Positions 40,879 through 49,712 of a stretch of 64,000 nt of DNA are shown one piece after another; within the stretch, counting starts at the first letter, position 1; each line of letters opens with the position of its first letter. The notes below the pieces were generated by a model, which was not told the DNA's origin, did not search any database, and saw nothing but the letters and a program-made list of their open reading frames with translations. Made by a program: the position numbers and the translations under genes. Location: assembly GCF_023823125.1 (NCBI RefSeq), contig NZ_CP090949.1:3186001-3250000 (forward strand), given 5' to 3'. The DNA comes from Erythrobacter aurantius (GTDB taxonomy: Bacteria; Pseudomonadota; Alphaproteobacteria; Sphingomonadales; Sphingomonadaceae).

Positions 40879-42009
40879 ATGCGTTTCAATTCGGCATGTC
40901 TGATGGTGGCAGCTTTGGCTCTGCTTCCCGCAAGCAATGCGCTGGCACAGCAACAGCAGCAGGCGCAGGCAGACACCGCCGAAGCTGCGGGCAACCCGTT
41001 TGCCATCTTCACCCCCACGACTGACCCGATCCGCCACCGGATCGATTACGATGTCTATGATTTCGCGCTCAAGAACCTCGTGGTTTCGATGGGACCATCG
41101 ACCCGCAGCCGACCGTTCTCATCCAACGCTCCACTCGGAACAAGGCTGCGCCAGGGACACAATTCGCGCTACCGGCTCGAAGGGTCGATGGTGGGCTTTT
41201 CCTTCTTCAACACCGAAGTGACCGACAGCTTAGCGGAATACCGGCGCGAATTGGTGGAAATCGCCAACTCGCTCGATATCTCCAACCTGCCGCGCAACGA
41301 ACAGCTGGCGTTCTGGTTCAACCTCCACAACGTCACCATGCTGGAATTCATCGCCCGCGAATATCCGGTGCGCCAGCCGCGCGAGATCATGGTCGACGGG
41401 GTGCATTTCGAAGAGGCCCCAATCTTCGACATTCGCGGCGTCAGCATGAGCCTTAAGGATATCCGCGAGAAGATCGTCTTCGCCAATTGGCGCAACCCCA
41501 AGGTTATCTACGGCTTCTGGCGCGGGGAGATCGGTGGTCCGGCGCTGGAGCGCGAGGCCTTCACCGGATCGAATGTCGGATCATTGCTCGATCTGGCGGC
41601 GGAGGACTTCGTCAATTCGCTGCGCGGCACGCAGAAGAATGGTGACATGCTGGAGGTGTCGACCCTGTATCAGGATGCCGCGCGCTTCTACTTCCCCGAT
41701 TTCGCGGCGGACGTGCGCGCGCATATCGCATCCTATGCCAATGAAGATGTCGCCGAAATTCTTGAACAGACGCAGCTGACCCGCGCCTCGATCCGCGAAT
41801 GGGACATTGCCGATCTGTCAGGCGGGGCACGCGGGGCGAACTATCTCGCCAGCAGCCGTCCGGGGCTGACTCCGGGCGCAGCCCAATTGCTGAGCGAACG
41901 CCAGCAGAAACTCGACACGATGGAACGGCGCGACATTCCTACCGGCAGGGTGATCTTCTCCAACATCGACCTGCCCGGCGATCCGCCCAACAAGAACGCG
42001 GTCGAGTAA
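40879..42009 (+). CDS. Secreted DUF547 protein, copy 2
   Basis: 376 residues, ATG 40879. Signal peptide about 1-22 (FNSACLMVAALALLPASNAL). DUF547 core RNEQLAFWFNLHNVTMLEFI, REKIVFANWRNPKVIYGFWR, EDFVNSLRGTQKNGDMLEVS. It is clearly a closer relative of copy 1 than copy 3 is, including the shared C-terminal INFSNIDLPGD-like motif (FSNIDLPGDP). Located between terminator 40753-40790 and copy 3. Function unknown; envelope role inferred from export. Confidence 0.87.
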   Translation: MRFNSACLMVAALALLPASNALAQQQQQAQADTAEAAGNPFAIFTPTTDPIRHRIDYDVYDFALKNLVVSMGPSTRSRPFSSNAPLGTRLRQGHNSRYRLEGSMVGFSFFNTEVTDSLAEYRRELVEIANSLDISNLPRNEQLAFWFNLHNVTMLEFIAREYPVRQPREIMVDGVHFEEAPIFDIRGVSMSLKDIREKIVFANWRNPKVIYGFWRGEIGGPALEREAFTGSNVGSLLDLAAEDFVNSLRGTQKNGDMLEVSTLYQDAARFYFPDFAADVRAHIASYANEDVAEILEQTQLTRASIREWDIADLSGGARGANYLASSRPGLTPGAAQLLSERQQKLDTMERRDIPTGRVIFSNIDLPGDPPNKNAVE

Positions 42010-42120
42010 CCCTGACGCTGGCAAGGCACGCTTTTCATTGAGAATTTCTGAAACCGTGATACTGTGTCCCATGGACGGGTGACCTATTCTGGTCGGACAT
42101 GCCGCATGGGGAGAAATGCC

Positions 42121-43314
42121 ATGAAGCCTCGCCTGATTGCCGCCTTGCTGGCAGCCACAGCCCTTGCCTCGCCGCTGGCGGCTGAACCTTCTTCAATCGA
42201 TTTCGCCACTCAGGCCGGTGCGGCAGAAGCCTCGCCTTTCGCCCGGTTTGCCCCGGCGGCGGACGGCCGCGAACACCGGATCGATTATGCCCATTGGGAC
42301 GAGGCGCTGGGATGGTTTGTGGTGCCGATGGGCCCATCCCTGCGCCAGCAACCTACACCGATTGCGGTCAACACCGGATCGCGCCGCGTCTATGGTCATG
42401 ACTCGCGCTACCGGCTCGAAGGAAACCGTGTCGCCTTTTCCTACATGACACCGCAGATCATCAGCGCGCTTGGCGAATATCGCGCGGACCTGGAACGGGT
42501 CGGCAGCGAGATGGACATCACCCGTCTGCCGCGTAACGAACAGCTCGCCTTCTGGCTAAACCTGCACAATGTCGCGGTGATCGAGGCGCTGGCGAAGGAA
42601 TATCCGCTGGCCGAACCGCACGAGCGGCAATTCGGATCAAACCGCGCCGCGCTGGACGAAGCCAAGCTGGTGACGATTGCCGGGGTGGAGCTGTCGCCGC
42701 GCGATATCCGCACCCGGATCGTCTATCCTAACTGGCGCGATCCCAAGGTGATCTACGGTTTCTGGCACGGCGTGATCGGCGGACCGTCGATCCAGCGGCT
42801 CGCCTACACCGGCGACAATGTCGATGCGCTGCTGGCGCTGTCGGGCGAGGAATTCGTCAACTCGCTGCGCGGGGTGGAAAGCTGGGGCAACAGGCTGCGG
42901 CTCAGCCCCGTATACGAAGAGGCCGCGCCGTTCTATTTCGCAAACGGCGATGCGCTGCGCACCCATCTGGTGCAATTCGCGCGGGAGGACGTGCGCGATC
43001 TGGTGACGAGAACACAGGCTGTCGCATACAAGCCGCTGGAGCGCGACATCGCCGATCTGCAGCGCGGTGAGGTCGAACCGCAGCACAATTTCCTGACACA
43101 GACCGATTGCAAATACGAAAGCTGTGCTGGCGCGGCAGCCAGCCTCAACCAGTCGGGCGGCCCTTCGATCAGGGTCAATCCGGCCATCGCAAGGCTGGTG
43201 CGCGAACGCCGCGAAAAGCTCGACCGCGCCCGCCGCGCAGGCATCCGCACGGGCATGGTGATCTATGGCGATGGCGAGTATTCCGAAGGCGAGGCTGCGC
43301 GCGAAGTCGAATGA
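42121..43314 (+). CDS. Secreted DUF547 protein, copy 3
   Basis: 397 residues from ATG 42121, GGGGAGAA upstream. Signal peptide ~1-20 (LIAALLAATALASPLAAE). Core RNEQLAFWLNLHNVAVIEAL, RTRIVYPNWRDPKVIYGFWH, EEFVNSLRGVESWGN. It differs from copies 1 and 2 by a C-terminal insert with two cysteines (TDCKYESCAGAAASLNQ) that may form a disulphide in the periplasm. Possibly arose by older duplication. Confidence 0.87.
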   Translation: MKPRLIAALLAATALASPLAAEPSSIDFATQAGAAEASPFARFAPAADGREHRIDYAHWDEALGWFVVPMGPSLRQQPTPIAVNTGSRRVYGHDSRYRLEGNRVAFSYMTPQIISALGEYRADLERVGSEMDITRLPRNEQLAFWLNLHNVAVIEALAKEYPLAEPHERQFGSNRAALDEAKLVTIAGVELSPRDIRTRIVYPNWRDPKVIYGFWHGVIGGPSIQRLAYTGDNVDALLALSGEEFVNSLRGVESWGNRLRLSPVYEEAAPFYFANGDALRTHLVQFAREDVRDLVTRTQAVAYKPLERDIADLQRGEVEPQHNFLTQTDCKYESCAGAAASLNQSGGPSIRVNPAIARLVRERREKLDRARRAGIRTGMVIYGDGEYSEGEAAREVE

Positions 43315-43347
43315 CACCCGGTTGCGTGCCCAAGGTAAAGCCTGATA

Positions 43348-43379
43348 GGCCCCTGGACATAACGCTTCGGGGGCCTTTT
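43348..43379 (+). terminator. Intrinsic terminator after DUF547 cluster
   Basis: GGCCCC (43348-43353) pairs with GGGGCC (43370-43375) and four T residues follow. It ends only 3 bases before the TTG start of the transporter gene, so readthrough or a start further downstream is needed for that gene. Confidence 0.7.
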
Positions 43380-43381
43380 CA

Positions 43382-44842
43382 TTGATCAATGTTCGCCAGA
43401 TCGGCTTGGCACTTGGCCCCGCGGTCTTCGCGCTTACCGCTTTGACGGCTCCGCCCGAGGGGATGGACGCTTCGGCATGGCTGGTCGCCGGGCTGGTCAT
43501 CTGGATGGCGGCATGGTGGATGACGGAGGCGGTGCCACTGACTGCCACCGCGCTGCTGCCCTTTGTGATCCTGCCACTGGGCGGAGTGATGAGCGCGCGC
43601 GACACCGCCGGTTCCTATTACGCCCCGATCCTGTTCCTGCTGCTGGGCGGAGCCTTTATCGCGCTGGCGATAGAGCGCACCGGGCTGCACCGGCGGCTGA
43701 GCCTTGCGATTCTGAAAGCGATCGGTTCGGACGGAGGGCAGGCACGGCTGCTGCTGGCCTTCATGCTGTCCGCCGCGATCCTTTCGATGCTGATTTCCAA
43801 CACCTCGACCACGCTGATAATGATGCCGATGGCGTTGGCGGTATTGTCTGCGGGCGCCGGGGCACGGGTGGCCGGGCCTAAGCTATCGGCAGATACCGAT
43901 GGCGAACCCCCAACATACGGCCTCAACGGCGCGCTGCCGATGGGGATTGCCTTTGCCGCCAGCATCGGCGGGCTGGGCACCATCGTCGGATCGCCGACCA
44001 ACGGGATCGCGGTGCAATTGCTGGACGACATGATCGGGCTGCAAATCAGCTTTGCGACATGGATGGCCTACGGTCTGCCGGTGGTGTTGATCGGCGTGCC
44101 GCTGGCGGCGCTGATCATCGCCAAAGTCCAGAATGTCGCCGCGCACCCGTTCGACGTGGCCGCCGCGCGGCGCAGCATCGACGATCACGCGCCATGGTCC
44201 AGCGCCGAAAAGCGGCTGGTGCCGATCATCGCGCTCGCCTTTGTCGCGTGGATGACCCAGCGCTGGGTCGCCGATCTGCTGCCCGCCGGAAGCTGGACCG
44301 ATGGCACCATCGCCATCGTCGCCGCGCTCGCGCTGTTCGTCCTGCCCGACGGCACGGGCCGCCCTTTGCTGGTGTGGAAGGAAGCCGACCGCGCGCCGTG
44401 GGGCGTCATCATGATGTTCGGCGGAGGGTTGGCGCTGGCCGCGGGAATGCAAGCGAGCGGCCTTGCGGAATGGCTGGGAGAGGCGCTGCTGCCGCTGGAG
44501 ACGGTTCCGCTGCTGCTGATGGCGCTGGCGATTGTCGCTATGATCGTCGCCGTTACCGAATTCGCCAGCAATGTCGCCACCGCCAGCGCGATCATCCCGA
44601 TTGTCGCCAGCCTCGCCGCGGCGCTGGGCATGGGAGAGGACGCGATCCTGATCGCCATGCCCGCCGCGCTCGCTGCCAGCTGGGGCTTTATCCTGCCTGC
44701 CGGAACCGGGCCGAACGCGATTGCCTGGGCCACAGGGCGGCTGACCATCGGCAGGCTGGTGCGCGCGGGCTTCCTGCTTGATCTCGCAGGCGTGGTGCTG
44801 ATGGTCGGTTCGGTCTGGCTTGTGGCGGCGCTGATCGGCTGA
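43382..44842 (+). CDS. SLC13/DASS family anion transporter
   Basis: 486 residues, about 12 hydrophobic segments. Family signatures are WWMTEAVPLTATALLPFVIL, the SNT motif MLISNTSTTLIMMPMALAV and IGGLGTIVGSPTNGIA. The second-half SNT-like TEFASNVATASAIIPIV completes the set. These carriers move dicarboxylates, citrate or sulfate with Na+. The TTG start immediately follows a terminator, leaving almost no leader. A start at MDASAWLVAGLVIW would remove only the first ~25 residues and is possible. Substrate not deducible. Confidence 0.88.
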   Translation: MINVRQIGLALGPAVFALTALTAPPEGMDASAWLVAGLVIWMAAWWMTEAVPLTATALLPFVILPLGGVMSARDTAGSYYAPILFLLLGGAFIALAIERTGLHRRLSLAILKAIGSDGGQARLLLAFMLSAAILSMLISNTSTTLIMMPMALAVLSAGAGARVAGPKLSADTDGEPPTYGLNGALPMGIAFAASIGGLGTIVGSPTNGIAVQLLDDMIGLQISFATWMAYGLPVVLIGVPLAALIIAKVQNVAAHPFDVAAARRSIDDHAPWSSAEKRLVPIIALAFVAWMTQRWVADLLPAGSWTDGTIAIVAALALFVLPDGTGRPLLVWKEADRAPWGVIMMFGGGLALAAGMQASGLAEWLGEALLPLETVPLLLMALAIVAMIVAVTEFASNVATASAIIPIVASLAAALGMGEDAILIAMPAALAASWGFILPAGTGPNAIAWATGRLTIGRLVRAGFLLDLAGVVLMVGSVWLVAALIG

Positions 44843-44848
44843 CGCGGC

Positions 44849-45922
44849 TCAGCTGCCAGACGGGAAACCGGCGCGGGTGCGGTTGGCGATGGCCACCAGC
44901 GACAACATGACGGGCACTTCCACCAGCACGCCGACAACCGTCGCCAGCGCGGCTCCGCTGCCCAAGCCGAACAGCCCGATGGCAACGGCAACCGCCAGTT
45001 CGAAGAAGTTCGAAGTGCCGATCAGCGCACAAGGCGCCGCCACCGCATGCGGCACGCGCCATGCCTTGGCCCAGCCATAGGCGATGAAGAAAATGCCGTA
45101 GCTTTGCACAATGATCGGCACCGCGATCAGCGCGACCAGCAGCGGACGCGACACAATCGTTTCCGCCTGAAATCCGAACAGCAGCAACACTGTCGCCAGA
45201 AGGCCGATCACCGACAGCGGCTTTATCCGCCCGGTAAAATCGGACACCGCGCTTTCGTCCCCGCCGTGGCTCTTTAGCAGCCGCTGGCGCACGAAAGCCC
45301 CGGCGAGCAAGGGCACCACGACATAGAGCGCCACCGAAAGCAGCAGCGTGTTCCACGGCACGGCAATGTCCGTCACGCCCAGCAGCACCGCGACGATAGG
45401 CGCGAATGCGACGATCATGATCAGATCGTTCGCCGCCACCTGCACCAGCGTATAGGCCGGATCGCCCTTGGTCAGCTGCGACCAGACGAACACCATCGCG
45501 GTGCACGGAGCCGCGCCCAGCAGGATGAGTCCCGCGATATATTGCTGCGCATCGGCAGGTTCGATCAGGTCTGCGAACACCACTTCGAAAAACAGAACGC
45601 CCAGCGCGGCCATGGTGAAGGGCTTGATCAGCCAGTTGACCACCAGCGTGATGATCAGCCCCTTGGGCTTGTCACCCGCCCGCCGCACGGCTGCGAAATC
45701 GACCGAGACCATCATCGGAAAGATCATCGCCCAGATCAGCACCGCGACGACGAGGTTGACCGACGCATATTCCAGCGCTGCCAGCGCGGCGAAGGCTTGC
45801 GGCACGGCATTGCCGAGCAACACTCCGCCAAGGATCGCGGCGGCAACCCAAACGCTCAGCCATTTTTCGAACAGGCCAAGCCCGACGGCTGCGGGTTCGG
45901 AATGGGTATAAGTCGTATTCAT
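44849..45922 (-). CDS. acr3: ACR3 family arsenite efflux transporter
   Basis: 357 residues with about 10 membrane helices. Hallmark [20 protein letters not shown] contains the essential Cys of the fourth helix, and [17 protein letters not shown] follows. The C-terminal helices include [19 protein letters not shown]. It exports arsenite (and antimonite) driven by the proton gradient. Its start overlaps arsC by 4 bases. Last gene of arsR-arsC-acr3. Confidence 0.93.
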   Translation of the reverse strand: MNTTYTHSEPAAVGLGLFEKWLSVWVAAAILGGVLLGNAVPQAFAALAALEYASVNLVVAVLIWAMIFPMMVSVDFAAVRRAGDKPKGLIITLVVNWLIKPFTMAALGVLFFEVVFADLIEPADAQQYIAGLILLGAAPCTAMVFVWSQLTKGDPAYTLVQVAANDLIMIVAFAPIVAVLLGVTDIAVPWNTLLLSVALYVVVPLLAGAFVRQRLLKSHGGDESAVSDFTGRIKPLSVIGLLATVLLLFGFQAETIVSRPLLVALIAVPIIVQSYGIFFIAYGWAKAWRVPHAVAAPCALIGTSNFFELAVAVAIGLFGLGSGAALATVVGVLVEVPVMLSLVAIANRTRAGFPSGS

Positions 45923-46407
45923 TGGATATCGTCCAGTGTTCCGATGGCTTTGAGTTCAGCGCGCAAGGCATCGGCGGCAAGGCTTTCGACAGGCAAGGCC
46001 AGCATTCGATCGATCCGACGCTTCATCCGTTCGAATGCGAGCGCAAAGGCGGCCTCTTTCTCCGCATCACTTCCCTCGACGGCGGCCGGATCTGGAATTC
46101 CCCAATGCGCCGAAATCGGCTGGCCGGGCCAAACCGGGCAGCTTTCTGCTGCCGCGCTATCGCAAACGGTGAAGATCAGATCGAATTCCGGCCCTTGGGC
46201 AAAGGCATTCCAGCTTTTCGAAGTGAAGCCGTCATAAGAGTAGCCGCGCGCCGCGAGTGTCTTGAGCGCGAAGGGATTGACCTTGCCTGCCGGCTGGCTC
46301 CCGGCGCTGAAAGCGGCGAAGCGGCCTGCTCCGTCATGGGCCAGTATCGCTTCACCAAGAATTGAACGGGCAGAATTGCCCGTGCAAAGAAACAGGACGT
46401 TCAACAT
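45919..46407 (-). CDS. arsC: Arsenate reductase, thioredoxin-coupled type
   Basis: 162 residues from ATG 46405-46407. Low-molecular-weight phosphatase fold with [15 protein letters not shown] (Cys8 in the P-loop) and the second and third redox cysteines Cys82 and Cys90 in [14 protein letters not shown]. This is the three-cysteine arrangement of thioredoxin-linked ArsC. It reduces arsenate to arsenite for export by Acr3. Overlaps the arsR gene by 7 bases, so translation is coupled. Confidence 0.93.
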   Translation of the reverse strand: MLNVLFLCTGNSARSILGEAILAHDGAGRFAAFSAGSQPAGKVNPFALKTLAARGYSYDGFTSKSWNAFAQGPEFDLIFTVCDSAAAESCPVWPGQPISAHWGIPDPAAVEGSDAEKEAAFALAFERMKRRIDRMLALPVESLAADALRAELKAIGTLDDIQ

Positions 46408-46751
46408 GCTGCTTTGCCTTTGATCAGTGTATCCGCTGGAGAGGAGCAATCCTCGCCCCCGCAGCAATTTTCGGTGAGGTATCCCATCAGCGCATTCATT
46501 GCGGCGTAGTCGGCGCAATAGATGATCGAACGGCTTTCGCGGCGCTGGGAGACAAGCCCGGCATTGGCAAGCTGGGCGAGATGAAAGCTCATTGAGGATG
46601 GGGCAACGCCCAGACTTTCCGCGAGAGCCCCGGCAGCAAGGCCCTGCTCACCGGCCTGCACCAGCAGCCGATAGGCGGCAAGGCGATGTTCCTGCGCCAG
46701 CGCCGAAAGCGCACGGATGACGGGTTCGGATTGCAAGGCTGATTCCTTCAT
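46401..46751 (-). CDS. arsR: ArsR family metalloregulator
   Basis: 116 residues. Winged helix with VIRALSALAQEHRLAAYRLL, AGALAESLGVAPSSMSFHLA and GLVSQRRESRSIIYCADY. The C-terminal cysteines NCCGGEDC form the likely arsenite site. It represses the ars operon until As(III) binds. The ATG overlaps an inverted-repeat operator and has no Shine-Dalgarno. A TTG 15 bases downstream has AAGGA at 7 bases and could be the real start, placing the operator fully upstream. Confidence 0.9.
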   Translation of the reverse strand: MKESALQSEPVIRALSALAQEHRLAAYRLLVQAGEQGLAAGALAESLGVAPSSMSFHLAQLANAGLVSQRRESRSIIYCADYAAMNALMGYLTENCCGGEDCSSPADTLIKGKAAC

Positions 46752-46777
46752 TTCGATATCTGTCGAAATATCGAAAT
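46750..46777. promoter_or_regulatory. ArsR operator, inverted repeat
   Basis: ATTTCGATAT (46750-46759) and ATATCGAAAT (46768-46777) are perfect inverted 10-base arms separated by 8 bases. The position immediately before arsR and the imperfect TCGA core within the spacer fit an autoregulatory ArsR binding site. Confidence 0.8.
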
Positions 46778-46822
46778 GACGTGGCCAGTCAATCCACCAA
46801 AAACCTCAATCTGCCGACATTC

Positions 46823-49552
46823 TCAAAGCCAGGCCGAACGCCGATCGACCGAGCGCTGGAACCCGGCGGCGAAGGATTGCATCCGCGCCTTGAGCAGGGT
46901 CTGCCGCCCTTCGCGGCTGCGGGTGAAGACCAGTTCCGACGCGCCCACGCGTTTGCGCCAGACCCGCGCGAAGATTTCCGCAGCCTCCTTCCGCCCGCCG
47001 ATGGCCGAAGGAACCGCATGATAATCGACCCGTCCCAAATGGCCGAGCCACGAATGGCGCACCAGCAAATAGCGCGGGTTCTGCACCGGGCCGAGGATTT
47101 CGGAGATCGCCTCCATCAGCAGCCGCTCGGTCGCACGCGAAACCCCGGTGACGATGATGTCGCGGCGCCCATCCATCCCGGCGCGCACCTCGATATCCGC
47201 CTGCGCTGCCTCGTCATGGCTGATCTTGCCGGTGGCGGCGAGGCTCACCAGCACCATCAGCGCTACCTGATGCAGGCTCCCTTCCAATGATCCGTTGCGC
47301 CACGCCAGCCGCGCCGCCTTGAACAGGCCGGGCAGGCTGGCGACGGTGGCCGCACCGGCAATCGCCATGCCCAGCACGGCGACCCCTTCGAGCGAGGCGA
47401 CGGCGCGCAGTTCGCTCGCTCCGGCCAGCCCGGCGCTTGCCCCGGCGGTCCACACCAGCGAACCGAGCGTGTCGCGCAGGCTGAGCGCACGCGGGGCATA
47501 GGTTGGCGCGGCGGCTTCGCGCACTTGCGAACGCTGCTGCCCCTGCCCCAGCGATTGCCGCCACTTGGCCGCGATGGCCGGCCTGTCCTGCGCGCGCGCC
47601 ATTGTCACCCTGTTCTGATCATCGAGCGTCAGACCGGGATCGAGCGCCAGCCGCCCCAGCCCGCTTTCGATCAGGTCGCAATCGCCATTGGCGATACCTT
47701 CGAACGCGCGAAAGCGGCGCGCGACCAGCCCGATATCGGTGATCCCCGCGTCACCTGCATCCCCCAAACCGCCCCAATCGAGCGAGGTCGCCAGCGCCTC
47801 GGCAAAACCGCCGCCTTCGATATCGATGCTGGCCAGATGCCAGATGTTGGCGACCTTTTCAGGAGCCTGCGGATCGATCCGGATCGCCCGCCCGCGCATC
47901 TGGTTGGACAGCACGAAGGATGCGGTGTTGCTGGCAAGGATCAGGCTGTTGAGCGCGGGCGCGTCCCATCCCTGCCCCAGCAGCGATTGCGTCCCCACCA
48001 GAATGCGGATCGCCCCGCGCATGAACAGCGCCGTCACCAGCCGGGTGAGATCGGCACCGCTGCCGCCTGCCGCCAACGACAGCTTCAGATGATCGGGACA
48101 GGCGGCCATCTTCTCTTCGCGAAAGGCGGCGCGGGGCAGGCCGAGTTCGGTCAGAACCGGCTCAATCCCCTGCATCGCCGATCGCGGCACGATCACCAGA
48201 CTGCCCGTCAGCATCGCGAGGTGATCAGCGGCCACTCCGGCGCGGCGCAGGCTTTCGAAAATCGTCACCACGCCCAGCTTCGCCGGTTTGAACGGGTCGC
48301 TGGCGCGGCGCGGCAATTCGCCTGCGCGAATGTGATCGGACAGCACCACCATGCGCAAGGCTTCGCCCAGCGCGGCCTGTTCCGCTGCGGCAATGGCGCG
48401 GATGCTGTCGATCTTGCCGAGGCTGGAGGCGAGCAGGCGGAAGACCGAGCGCGTATGGCGCAGCCGCACCCTTTCGCCTTCGATCAGGCCGTGGCGGTGC
48501 AGCCGGTTCTGCAAGGCCTCGCGTCGCTCCGCGCCAATGTCGAACACCGCCTTGTGCCGGAACACCAGCCCGTCGAGCAGCCGTTCAAGCCAGAACAGCG
48601 ATGGCAGCGGAAGGTCGCGCGGGCGTACGCCCAGCAGATCGAGCGGCCCGCGCGGCAATTCGCGCCCGGTCGAACCGATCAGCACCAGCGCCGCCGACAG
48701 CATCTCGGGCGCGTCGAGGATCGGCTCGATATGATCCTGCGGCGCGACCAGCCACGGATGCGCTGCCAACCAGTCGAGCAGTTCCGTATCGGCGCGCAAG
48801 TCCTCCTGCAGTTTCGCAATCGCCCTGCGGCGACGGTCCAGCAGCGCCAGCGCCTCCTCGGTCGGTTCGGACAGGATGACGTGATCCTGATGCGGGCACA
48901 GATCGCCGTTGCGCACCAGTTCGGGGATGCCGATTTCCAGATCGATCGGGCCGCACAGCCGTTCGTAACGGTTCCATTCGGCAAGGCTCGCATCATACGG
49001 CGGGGTTGCCGTCAGCGCGACAATGCGCACGTCCTCAAGCTCGTTCGCCAGCCGGTCGAGGCAGTCCCACCATGCCTTGCGCAAATGGTGCGCTTCATCG
49101 AGCACCAACGTCACCGGCCCGCGTCCGTTCAACGCCGCGATGATCTGCGTCAGTTCGTCCGCCCGGCGAAAGCTGTCGAGCGATTGATAGGTGGCGAGCG
49201 TCATCATCGCAGGATCGGCAATGCTGCGCGAAATCTCGTCCTCGCCCGGCATTTCGGGCAGGAACAGCAGGACAAGCCGCTGCGCCCACTGGTCGCGGAT
49301 CGCGAGGCTGGGCGCGAACACCAGCGCAGGTCGGCCGAGGCGGCTGACAATCTCAAGCCCCAGCACCGTCTTGCCCGCGCCCGGCGCGGCGACGACATGC
49401 AGGCGCTGATCGCCCAGATGGTTTTCCATCTCTTCAAGGACATGCGCCTGATAATCACGCCAGATCCCTGAGAATTGCATCCGCTCAAACATCCTCGCCT
49501 GACTAGGGCCGTTTGCCGCAGGGACAAAGCGCAAGCTGCGCGAATGGCACAT
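46823..49552 (-). CDS. Large DEAD/DEAH-box helicase with unusual C-terminal extension
   Basis: 909 residues from ATG 49550-49552; the open frame continues to 49963 over the next gene and was trimmed. N-terminal IWRDYQAHVLEEMENHL, Walker A VVAAPGAGKTVLGLE, DEAH box VTLVLDEAHHLRKAWW, GLTATPPY-like VALTATPPYDAS, and C-lobe VGTQSLLGQGWDAPALN and NQMRGRAIRID. Roughly the last 250 residues contain hydrophobic stretches (EGVAVLGMAIAGAATVASLP, HQVALMVLVSLA) not usual in helicases. Role unknown; perhaps nucleic-acid remodelling at the membrane. Confidence 0.82.
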   Translation of the reverse strand: MCHSRSLRFVPAANGPSQARMFERMQFSGIWRDYQAHVLEEMENHLGDQRLHVVAAPGAGKTVLGLEIVSRLGRPALVFAPSLAIRDQWAQRLVLLFLPEMPGEDEISRSIADPAMMTLATYQSLDSFRRADELTQIIAALNGRGPVTLVLDEAHHLRKAWWDCLDRLANELEDVRIVALTATPPYDASLAEWNRYERLCGPIDLEIGIPELVRNGDLCPHQDHVILSEPTEEALALLDRRRRAIAKLQEDLRADTELLDWLAAHPWLVAPQDHIEPILDAPEMLSAALVLIGSTGRELPRGPLDLLGVRPRDLPLPSLFWLERLLDGLVFRHKAVFDIGAERREALQNRLHRHGLIEGERVRLRHTRSVFRLLASSLGKIDSIRAIAAAEQAALGEALRMVVLSDHIRAGELPRRASDPFKPAKLGVVTIFESLRRAGVAADHLAMLTGSLVIVPRSAMQGIEPVLTELGLPRAAFREEKMAACPDHLKLSLAAGGSGADLTRLVTALFMRGAIRILVGTQSLLGQGWDAPALNSLILASNTASFVLSNQMRGRAIRIDPQAPEKVANIWHLASIDIEGGGFAEALATSLDWGGLGDAGDAGITDIGLVARRFRAFEGIANGDCDLIESGLGRLALDPGLTLDDQNRVTMARAQDRPAIAAKWRQSLGQGQQRSQVREAAAPTYAPRALSLRDTLGSLVWTAGASAGLAGASELRAVASLEGVAVLGMAIAGAATVASLPGLFKAARLAWRNGSLEGSLHQVALMVLVSLAATGKISHDEAAQADIEVRAGMDGRRDIIVTGVSRATERLLMEAISEILGPVQNPRYLLVRHSWLGHLGRVDYHAVPSAIGGRKEAAEIFARVWRKRVGASELVFTRSREGRQTLLKARMQSFAAGFQRSVDRRSAWL

Positions 49553-49712
49553 ATGATCCACCACCATGCGCGCCAATCCGGTTGCAAACGAAACCACTTC
49601 GCGATAGTCGATCAGCATTGCATGGCCGAGGGGAGAGGCGCTTCTGCGGAGGTTAGAAGCGGGTGCCCTTTCGGGCTTCCAATCGGCTCCTGCCTTCCTG
49701 GGAGCGCCAATC

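Noticed and set aside
47525..49471. 648-codon frame antisense to the large helicase
   Set aside because: Shadow frame with Arg/His/Gln-rich composition and no ribosome site.
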